Shown: positions 57,886 to 64,000 of the stretch, one piece after another | Position numbering within the stretch: the first letter of the stretch is position 1 | How the letters are laid out: every line of letters starts with the position of its first letter | Source: Robertmurraya kyonggiensis | GTDB lineage: Bacteria > Bacillota > Bacilli > Bacillales > Cytobacillaceae | Direction of reading: 5' to 3' | Assembly: GCF_005116465.1 (NCBI RefSeq) | Contig: NZ_SWBM01000001.1 | Location: 744,001 to 808,000, forward strand | DNA: 64,000 nt | Translations under genes and position numbers: made by a program | The notes under the pieces: model-generated | What the model saw: only the letters and a program-made list of their open reading frames with translations | What the model was told of the DNA's origin: nothing | Databases searched by the model: none

Positions 57886-58608
57886 ATGAAAAAATATGCA
57901 TTAATAACTGGGGCAAGTGGGGGAATTGGGAGAGCCATTTCATTAAAGCTAGCAGAGGAAGGCTACTCGCTCTATTTACACTATCATCAAAATAAAGAAG
58001 CGATGAGCCAATTATTGGAGGAGCTCTCTCGATACGAAGGAGAGTTCATTCCGATTCAAGCCGATTTATCAATTTCAGATGGGTATAAGCAAATAGTAAA
58101 AAATATATTTTCCATCGATTCGATTATTCATAATAGTGGCATGGGACACTACGGACTACTCGTAGATTTACCTCAGGAAGAAGCAGAGAAGTTAATCACG
58201 ACGCATGTAACAAGTCCTTTGTTAATGACGAAGGAGCTACTTCCCAAGTTATTATCGAAAAAGAGTGGAAATGTCCTTGTCATTTCCTCGATTTGGGGAC
58301 AGACCGGAGCCGCGTGTGAAGTCGCCTACTCTACGGTTAAAGGGGCCCAACTCTCATTTGTGAAGGCTTTGAGCAAAGAGGTTGCCTTAAATGGGATTAG
58401 AGTTAATGCTGTAGCCCCTGGAGCAATCCAAACACCGATGATGACATCCTTTACGGAGGAAGACGTAAAAAATATGCAAGAGGAAATTCCAATGGGGAAA
58501 TTGGGAGCACCAGAAAGTGTAGCAGACGTTGTTTCCTTTTTGCTTTCGGAAAAAGCTGCATATATTACAGGGCAAACCATTCCGGTTAATGGTGGATGGT
58601 ATATATAA
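57886..58608 (+). CDS. ymfI: Short-chain dehydrogenase/reductase YmfI (FabG-like)
   Basis: A classical SDR of 240 residues: cofactor motif GASGGIGRA near the N-terminus, NSGMG corresponding to NNAG, and the catalytic Ser-Tyr-Lys (ISSIWGQ, then YSTVK). The family includes 3-oxoacyl-ACP reductases, but substrate cannot be read from sequence. GGGAGCTGGAGAG lies before ATG 57886. The gene has a terminator in front and no clear one behind. Confidence 0.92.
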   Translation: MKKYALITGASGGIGRAISLKLAEEGYSLYLHYHQNKEAMSQLLEELSRYEGEFIPIQADLSISDGYKQIVKNIFSIDSIIHNSGMGHYGLLVDLPQEEAEKLITTHVTSPLLMTKELLPKLLSKKSGNVLVISSIWGQTGAACEVAYSTVKGAQLSFVKALSKEVALNGIRVNAVAPGAIQTPMMTSFTEEDVKNMQEEIPMGKLGAPESVADVVSFLLSEKAAYITGQTIPVNGGWYI

Positions 58609-58677
58609 AAACTTGATGAATAATTTCAGATTCCGATATGCAAAATAACCTTGTAATACAATTAAGGAGGTTATTTC

Positions 58678-58938
58678 ATGTCTGTACTTGATAACTGGAA
58701 CCAGTGGAAAGACTTTTTAGGAGATCGCTTAAATCAAGCTGAGAGCCAAGGAATAAATCAACAGGTCATTAATGATGTTGCTTATCAAGTAGGGGATTAC
58801 TTGGCAAAGCAAGTCGATCCGAAAAACGAGCAGGAAAGAACTTTAGCTGATCTATGGTCTGTTGCTAGTCCAGAAGAGCAGCATGCAATCGCGAATGTAA
58901 TGGTGAAATTAGTACAAAACAACGGAGCGCAAAAATAG
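58678..58938 (+). CDS. ymfJ: DUF3243 protein YmfJ
   Basis: An 86-residue acidic helical protein of the DUF3243 family (NWNQWKDFLGDRLNQAESQG; DVAYQVGDYLAKQVDPKN). Function unknown. AAGGAGG precedes the ATG, and a strong terminator follows, so it may be a monocistronic unit, as in B. subtilis. Confidence 0.92.
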   Translation: MSVLDNWNQWKDFLGDRLNQAESQGINQQVINDVAYQVGDYLAKQVDPKNEQERTLADLWSVASPEEQHAIANVMVKLVQNNGAQK

Positions 58939-58952
58939 GATAGCAGAATTTG

Positions 58953-58979
58953 AAAGAGAGGCCGTGCCTCTCTTTTTTA
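58953..58979 (+). terminator. Intrinsic terminator after ymfJ
   Basis: AAAGAGAGGC / GCCTCTCTTT (58953-58962, 58966-58975) with loop CGT, followed by TTT. Confidence 0.9.
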
Positions 58980-59196
58980 CACGTTGTTTTCAATGTATTT
59001 GGGATTGTAGACTTATCTTTTGATTTTTCCTTCCCTATTCATAGAAAATCCTTTATTATAGAAGCTAGATGAATTTGCTTTTTTTTGGCGATTTTGTCGA
59101 AAAAGAGAAAAAATTGGAGAATACTTTATACTGGATTTATTGGATAAGTCCTTGTCCCTTTAACATTCTCCTATTTCACTTCTAAGGAGGTTTTCC

Positions 59197-59988
59197 ATGG
59201 AAAAGAAAGAATGGTACTTAGAATATGAAATACAAAAGAACCGTCCAGGACTCCTTGGTGACATTTCTTCTTTATTAGGGATGTTATCTATTAATATTGT
59301 GACGATTAATGGAGTAGATGAAGGTCGGAGAGGTTTATTAATTTTAGCGAAAAACTATGATCAAATCGTACGACTTGAGTCTATTTTAAATACAATGGAT
59401 ACAATAAAAGTGATCAAACTTCGCGAGCCGAAGTTAAGGGATCGATTAGCAGTTCGTCACGGCCGATACATACAAAGAGATGCAGACGACAAAAAGACTT
59501 TCAGATTTGTGCGCGATGAACTTGGCTTATTAGTAGATTTTATGGCAGAATTGTATAAAAAGGAAGGCCATAAGCTAATCGGAATAAGAGGAATGCCTCG
59601 CGTAGGAAAAACCGAATCTGTGGTTGCAGCTAGTGTTTGTGCCAATAAAAGATGGCTTTTTGTGTCCTCAACTTTATTAAAACAAACGATTCGCAATAAA
59701 TTAATAGAAGATGAGTACAACGAGGATAATCTGTTCATAATTGATGGTATTGTCTCTACCAGAAGAGCGAATGAGCGCCATTGGCAGCTAGTAAGGGAAA
59801 TTATGCGCTTACCAGCAGTAAAGGTGGTCGAGCATCCGGATATTTTTGTGCAAAATACAGAATATACGTTAGAGGACTTCGACTATATTATTGAGCTTCG
59901 AGACAATCCTGAACAGGAAATTACATATGAAATTGTTGAGAAAAACGGTATGTTTTCAGATTCTGATTTTGGCGGATTTGATTTTTAA
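59197..59988 (+). CDS. ymfK: DUF3388 protein YmfK, ACT-like plus P-loop
   Basis: A 263-residue protein conserved between ymfJ and ymfM in Bacillus (DUF3388). The first 75 residues look like an ACT-type regulatory fold (YEIQKNRPGLLGDISSLLGMLSINIVTING), and the second part has a P-loop-like motif GMPRVGKTES and a Walker B-like hydrophobic strand ending in IDG (NLFIIDG). The biochemical role is unknown; sequence suggests a ligand-sensing ATP/GTP-binding protein. AAGGAGG precedes the ATG. Confidence 0.85.
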   Translation: MEKKEWYLEYEIQKNRPGLLGDISSLLGMLSINIVTINGVDEGRRGLLILAKNYDQIVRLESILNTMDTIKVIKLREPKLRDRLAVRHGRYIQRDADDKKTFRFVRDELGLLVDFMAELYKKEGHKLIGIRGMPRVGKTESVVAASVCANKRWLFVSSTLLKQTIRNKLIEDEYNEDNLFIIDGIVSTRRANERHWQLVREIMRLPAVKVVEHPDIFVQNTEYTLEDFDYIIELRDNPEQEITYEIVEKNGMFSDSDFGGFDF

Positions 59989-60124
59989 TTAATCACTTTG
60001 CTCAAGCTTTGTTGCATTTAAATCAAAATATAACGAATCAGATATTTAGCAGGCAATTATTATTGCTTATTACATATACGAAAATAGCGTTTAGAAAAGT
60101 TACGCAGTTGGAAGGTGTTTCAAA

Positions 60125-61042
60125 TTGACTGAAATAGGAAATCGATTAAAAGAAGCTCGCCTTGAGAAAGGGATGAGCTTAGACGAATTACAGACGGCAA
60201 CGAAAATCCAAAAAAGATATCTGCAGGGGATTGAAGACGGCAACTATAATATGATGCCAGGGCCTTTTTATGTCCGCGCATTCATTAAGCATTATGCAGA
60301 AGCTGTTGGGTTAGATCCAGATGCATTATTTGAAGAGTATAAGTCTGAGATACCGAATACTTTTAATGATGACCTTCCGGAAAAGATATCTCGTGTCCAA
60401 ACACGTAAGAATATTTCGGGAAGTAGTTCGAAGTTTTTTGATATTCTCCCAAAGGTATTAGTTGTTGCTTTTGTGATTGGTGCATTAGCAGTAATTTGGT
60501 ATTTTTATTCAAAAAATGCGGATGAACAGTCCAATTCTCCAGTAGACAAAAATAATGAAGAAACCTCATATGAACAAAAAGAAAATTTAGTTAAAGAAGA
60601 TGTAGTGGAAGAAAAGCCTGCTGATGATGAAACAGTTGATGAGGAAACTACAGAAGGCGAGACTGGTACTGAAGGTACGACTGAAGAAGAACCGGAAATT
60701 CCAGCTCAGGATATTGCTGTAGTAGAATCTAAAGGAAAAAATACTGTATATGAACTCAAGAATGCAGAGAAATTTGAAGTTAAGCTTGTTTCAACAGGTG
60801 AAACTTGGGTTAATATGAAGAACAGTAATGGCAAGTCCTTGTTCCAAGGAATGCTGAAAAAAGGAAGCGCTGAAGAAAGCCATTTAGTAGATTATACGAA
60901 TGAAACGGAAGCGGTGCTTAAAATTGGGAATGCCGTCAATACGGAAATCTATGTAAATGACGTAAAATTGGAGTATGCAGCCGCACCTACTGACCATGTT
61001 ACTCAAGATATTACAATTCGTTTCACCAAAGTAGCACAATAG
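60125..61042 (+). CDS. ymfM: RodZ-like membrane protein YmfM
   Basis: A 305-residue bitopic protein: N-terminal XRE/HTH_25 domain (IGNRLKEARLEKGMSLDELQTATKIQKRYL), one membrane segment around 115-135 (VLVVAFVIGALAVIWYFY), a Glu/Thr-rich disordered stretch (about 145-195) and a C-terminal DUF4115 beta domain. This is the RodZ architecture, linked to MreB and cell shape. TTG start at 60125 preceded by GGAAGGTG. Located next to pgsA, as in Bacillus. Confidence 0.92.
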   Translation: MTEIGNRLKEARLEKGMSLDELQTATKIQKRYLQGIEDGNYNMMPGPFYVRAFIKHYAEAVGLDPDALFEEYKSEIPNTFNDDLPEKISRVQTRKNISGSSSKFFDILPKVLVVAFVIGALAVIWYFYSKNADEQSNSPVDKNNEETSYEQKENLVKEDVVEEKPADDETVDEETTEGETGTEGTTEEEPEIPAQDIAVVESKGKNTVYELKNAEKFEVKLVSTGETWVNMKNSNGKSLFQGMLKKGSAEESHLVDYTNETEAVLKIGNAVNTEIYVNDVKLEYAAAPTDHVTQDITIRFTKVAQ

Positions 61043-61066
61043 TCATCGATTCGGTGACTATTTTTC
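61041..61066 (+). terminator. Intrinsic terminator after ymfM
   Basis: AGTCATC / GGTGACT stem with a short loop and one wobble, followed by ATTTTTC, overlapping the ymfM stop. Confidence 0.7.
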
Positions 61067-61105
61067 TGCTTTTTATTTACAGCAATAGACAATGGAGGGT
61101 CAATA

Positions 61106-61684
61106 ATGAATTTACCAAATAAAATAACGATATCAAGAATCCTACTCATACCTCTCTTTCTGATTGTGATGATTGTTCCTTTTTCATGGGGAGAGATGAG
61201 ATTTTTAGGAGTTAATTTACCTGTCACTCATTTTGTTGGAGCACTCATTTTTATTTTTGCTTCCACAACGGACTGGGTAGATGGCTATTATGCCCGCAAA
61301 TACAATATGGTTACGAATCTAGGGAAGTTTTTGGACCCACTAGCGGATAAGTTGCTAGTGTCGGCTGCGTTAATTGTTCTTGTTCAATTAGGAATGGCGG
61401 CTTCTTGGATTGTTATTCTAATCATTAGTCGTGAGTTTGCTGTGACTGGACTTCGTGCAATCCTAGCTGGAGAAGGGGAAATTGTTGCCGCTAATATGCT
61501 AGGGAAGATTAAAACATGGGCACAAATTGTTGCGATCTCTGCTTTACTTTTACACAATACAATCTTTGAGATGATTTCACTCCCGTTTGCAGATATTGCC
61601 CTTTGGGTTGCAATGATTTTCACGATTTGGTCCGGTTGGGATTACTTCAATAAAAATAAGCATGTCTTTATCAACTCAAAATAA
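61106..61684 (+). CDS. pgsA: CDP-diacylglycerol-glycerol-3-phosphate 3-phosphatidyltransferase
   Basis: PgsA makes phosphatidylglycerophosphate from CDP-DAG, the product of CdsA encoded earlier in the window. The CDP-alcohol phosphotransferase motif DGx2ARx8Gx3Dx3D is complete (D59, G60, A63, R64, G73, D77, D81). Several membrane helices are present, and 192 residues is normal. TGGAGGG precedes the ATG. Confidence 0.97.
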   Translation: MNLPNKITISRILLIPLFLIVMIVPFSWGEMRFLGVNLPVTHFVGALIFIFASTTDWVDGYYARKYNMVTNLGKFLDPLADKLLVSAALIVLVQLGMAASWIVILIISREFAVTGLRAILAGEGEIVAANMLGKIKTWAQIVAISALLLHNTIFEMISLPFADIALWVAMIFTIWSGWDYFNKNKHVFINSK

Positions 61685-61730
61685 TATAGTAAGGTAGTTC
61701 CTTAAATTTTCTCAGATGAGGGGTCTTTTG

Positions 61731-62984
61731 ATGAATGCGGAAATTATTGCAGTTGGTTCAGAGCTTTTACTTGGACAAATTGCCAATACGAATGCTCAAT
61801 TTCTATCAAAACAGCTCGCTAATATTGGAGTGAACGTATTTTATCATACGGTTGTTGGGGACAATTCGAGTCGACTAAAGAAGGCATTAGAGGTTGCAGA
61901 AGGTCGTGCGGACTTCATTATTTTTACCGGTGGGCTAGGTCCTACAAAAGATGACTTAACGAAAGAAACGATCGCTTCTCATTTAGGCAGAGGCCTTATT
62001 CATGATGAAGATGCTTTAAAGTCAATTGAACAGTTTTTCATCACAACAAAAAGAGTGATGACAGAAAATAATCGCAAACAAGCCCTAGTACTTGAAGGCT
62101 CACGGGTGCTTCCAAACGATCATGGCATGGCTCCAGGAATGATTTTACAAGAAAAAGAACGGTCCTATATGTTGCTGCCTGGACCACCCAAAGAAATGCA
62201 GCCGATGTATACAGTGTATGGAGAGACGGCGATCCTAAATTTTCTTCAACCACAAGATAAAATTGTTTCTCGTGTCCTTCGTTTCTTCGGTATCGGTGAA
62301 TCACTATTAGAAACTGAAATTGAAGACCTAATCGATGAACAGCAAAATCCGACGATTGCCCCACTTGCTGCTGATGGCGAGGTTACACTTCGATTGACAG
62401 CAAAGGAAAAAACGGAAGAGCTTGCCAATCAATTGATAAAGGCAACGGAAAAGAAAATTCTTGACCGTGTCGGACAATATTTTTATGGCTATGATTCTAC
62501 CTCTCTCATGCAGGAACTTTTTAATGATCTACAAAAACGAGATTTAACTCTGGCTTGTGCTGAGAGCCTAACCGGTGGATTGTTTCAGCAGGAAATCACT
62601 TCGATTTCTGGAGCAGGAGACGTGTTTAAAGGTGGCGTTGTCTGCTATGCTACTGAAATAAAAAACAGAGTGCTACATGTGAAGCAGGAAACTTTAGAAA
62701 CTAAGGGTGCTGTCAGTAGCGCCACAGCTATCGAACTCGCAGAAAATGTCAGAGATCTACTGCAGGCTGATATTGGGATTAGTTTTACAGGCGTTGCTGG
62801 ACCAACCGAACAGGAAGGAAAACCAGTGGGTATGGTATTCGTCGGTTTATCTATTGCTGGTCGAGAGACTCAAGCTGTTCAGCTTCAACTTGCAGGAACA
62901 AGAGCGGGAATCAGAGTACGAACAGTGAAGCACGGGTGTGCTCTATTACTAAATAGTTTAAAGGATTCACAGAATGCGATTTAA
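61731..62984 (+). CDS. cinA: Competence/damage-inducible protein CinA
   Basis: A 417-residue two-domain protein: N-terminal MoCF/COG1058 domain ([31 protein letters not shown]), which in homologues has ADP-ribose/NAD-derivative pyrophosphatase activity, and C-terminal nicotinamide-nucleotide amidase domain ([32 protein letters not shown]). ATG 61716 is part of the Shine-Dalgarno GATGAGGGG, so ATG 61731 is used. It precedes recA, as in many Firmicutes, where cinA and recA can be co-induced. Confidence 0.95.
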   Translation: MNAEIIAVGSELLLGQIANTNAQFLSKQLANIGVNVFYHTVVGDNSSRLKKALEVAEGRADFIIFTGGLGPTKDDLTKETIASHLGRGLIHDEDALKSIEQFFITTKRVMTENNRKQALVLEGSRVLPNDHGMAPGMILQEKERSYMLLPGPPKEMQPMYTVYGETAILNFLQPQDKIVSRVLRFFGIGESLLETEIEDLIDEQQNPTIAPLAADGEVTLRLTAKEKTEELANQLIKATEKKILDRVGQYFYGYDSTSLMQELFNDLQKRDLTLACAESLTGGLFQQEITSISGAGDVFKGGVVCYATEIKNRVLHVKQETLETKGAVSSATAIELAENVRDLLQADIGISFTGVAGPTEQEGKPVGMVFVGLSIAGRETQAVQLQLAGTRAGIRVRTVKHGCALLLNSLKDSQNAI

Positions 62985-63004
62985 TGTATTCTGTGATTTT
63001 TCTT
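62967..63004 (+). terminator. Intrinsic terminator overlapping the end of cinA
   Basis: TCACAGAAT / ATTCTGTGA (62967-62975, 62988-62996) with the cinA stop in the loop, followed by TTTTTCTTTTC. Confidence 0.8.
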
Positions 63005-63111
63005 TTCTGATAATGACTTGAAAAGTTCTTTCTGCGTAGGAATTCTGTTCGAATTGAACGTTTTGCTTAATGGGATGAAAGATTTATCAGTAAAATTCGG
63101 TTGAAAAAAAT

Positions 63112-63125
63112 CGAATGGATGTTCG
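63112..63125 (+). promoter_or_regulatory. LexA (DinR) box upstream of recA
   Basis: CGAATGGATGTTCG matches the Gram-positive SOS operator CGAACnnnnGTTCG at 9 of 10 defined positions. It ends 9 bases before the recA -35, placed to block RNA polymerase. Confidence 0.8.
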
Positions 63126-63134
63126 ATTTTTCTC

Positions 63135-63163
63135 TCGACAAACGAATTTAAAACAGGTATAGT
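63135..63163 (+). promoter_or_regulatory. Sigma-A promoter for recA
   Basis: TCGACA (63135-63140), exactly 17 bases, TATAGT (63158-63163), 67 bases before the start codon and adjacent to the LexA box. Confidence 0.75.
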
Positions 63164-63230
63164 AGAGATAGGTTTTTGAGAAGAAAGCTAAATAATGATA
63201 TATGTGTTATTTAATAAGGAGGAATTTATT

Positions 63231-64000
63231 GTGAGTGATCGTAAAGCAGCCTTAGAAATGGCGTTAAAACAAATAGAAAAGCAATTTGGTAAAGGTTCAA
63301 TCATGAAACTTGGGGAGCAAACTGATCGTCAAATAGCAGTTTCACCAAGTGGTTCTTTAGCATTGGACGCTGCACTTGGCATTGGGGGATATCCAAAGGG
63401 ACGTATTATTGAAATCTATGGACCTGAAAGTTCAGGTAAAACAACAGTAGCTTTACACGCGATTGCGGAGGTACAAGCAACTGGAGGACAGGCTGCATTT
63501 ATTGATGCCGAGCATGCTTTGGATCCTGTTTATGCTTCAAAATTAGGTGTTAATATTGATGAATTGCTTTTATCACAGCCAGATACTGGGGAACAAGCGC
63601 TTGAAATCGCAGAAGCTTTAGTACGTAGTGGTGCTGTAGATATTCTAGTAATTGACTCAGTAGCTGCACTTGTTCCGAAAGCCGAGATCGAAGGAGAAAT
63701 GGGAGACTCACACATGGGGTTACAGGCCCGTTTAATGTCTCAAGCTCTTCGTAAGCTTTCAGGTGCTATTAATAAATCAAAGACAATTGCCATTTTTATT
63801 AACCAAGTTCGTGAAAAGATTGGTGTTATGTTCGGAAACCCTGAGACTACACCTGGTGGAAGAGCATTAAAGTTTTATAGCTCTGTACGTGTAGAAGTCC
63901 GTCGTTCGGAGACATTGAAGCAAGGTAATGAAATGGTTGGTAATAAGACTAAGATCAAAATTGTGAAGAATAAAGTAGCTCCTCCATTCCGTACTGCCGA
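63231..64000 (+). CDS. recA: Recombinase RecA, 5' part (runs off the window)
   Basis: The first about 256 codons of recA, truncated by the window edge. RecA forms filaments on single-stranded DNA for recombination and triggers LexA cleavage. It opens [23 protein letters not shown], has Walker A GPESSGKT (about 64-71), Walker [15 protein letters not shown] and the L1/L2 DNA-binding loop region ([38 protein letters not shown]). GTG start at 63231 preceded by AAGGAGGAA at ideal spacing. Controlled by the LexA box and promoter just upstream. Confidence 0.97.
   Translation, partial: MSDRKAALEMALKQIEKQFGKGSIMKLGEQTDRQIAVSPSGSLALDAALGIGGYPKGRIIEIYGPESSGKTTVALHAIAEVQATGGQAAFIDAEHALDPVYASKLGVNIDELLLSQPDTGEQALEIAEALVRSGAVDILVIDSVAALVPKAEIEGEMGDSHMGLQARLMSQALRKLSGAINKSKTIAIFINQVREKIGVMFGNPETTPGGRALKFYSSVRVEVRRSETLKQGNEMVGNKTKIKIVKNKVAPPFRTA

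Overview
The window reads as chromosomal DNA from a low-GC, spore-forming, flagellated member of the Bacillaceae. The evidence is the gene order (flhF-flhG-cheBAWCD-sigD-swrB, rpsB-tsf-pyrH-frr-uppS-cdsA-dxr-rasP-proS-polC, rimP-nusA-ylxRQ-infB-ylxP-rbfA-truB-ribF-rpsO-pnp, ylxY-mlpA-ymxH-dpaAB-asd-dapGA-rnjB-tepA-spoIIIE-ymf-pgsA-cinA-recA). It matches the Bacillus subtilis order around 140-150 degrees almost gene for gene. All recognised genes lie on the + strand, as expected for one replichore with head-on collisions avoided. I do not assign a species.

Layout. 1-7190: the 3' end of the flagellar/chemotaxis operon, then sigD, which here is separated from cheD by a terminator and about 400 bp of non-coding DNA. 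7239-9559: three motility-associated accessory genes (FapA-like DUF342 protein, a small charged unknown, swrB). 9561-19368: translation factors and envelope/isoprenoid genes (rpsB, tsf, pyrH, frr, uppS, cdsA, dxr, rasP, proS). 19892-24211: polC. 24257-31156: the nusA-infB transcription/translation operon with a structured leader, continuing into truB. 31226-35155: ribF, rpsO, pnp. 35360-43279: a polysaccharide-deacetylase-like protein, an M16 protease, the dipicolinate synthase pair for spores, and the aspartate-to-diaminopimelate pathway (asd, dapG, dapA), which feeds both cell wall and dipicolinate. 43448-48852: RNase J, a ClpP-like protease, ylzJ, spoIIIE. 49213-55033: GntR regulator ymfC next to a BMP-lipoprotein/ABC nucleoside-type importer that sits where B. 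subtilis has ymfD-ymfE. 55227-64000: M16 pair ymfF/ymfH, ymfI, ymfJ, ymfK, RodZ-like ymfM, pgsA, cinA and the start of recA with its LexA box.

No unknown multigene system, prophage, CRISPR array, tRNA, rRNA or transposase gene is visible. What is interesting is non-coding: a dispersed hairpin repeat present in three long copies (one inverted, one abutting the dxr ribosome-binding site) plus one truncated copy, whose central stem shows compensatory changes; a second GC-rich repeat upstream of polC; a cluster of small palindromes before truB; structured leaders before rimP-nusA, rpsO and the ABC-transporter genes; an 18-bp perfect palindrome between the ymfC promoter and start codon that looks like its operator; and a decayed small membrane-protein ORF after spoIIIE.

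Start codons were chosen by ribosome-binding-site spacing and by family length; several upstream in-frame starts fall inside the Shine-Dalgarno sequence or inside a repeat and were shortened. Family assignments rest on motifs and remembered homologues, not on searches.
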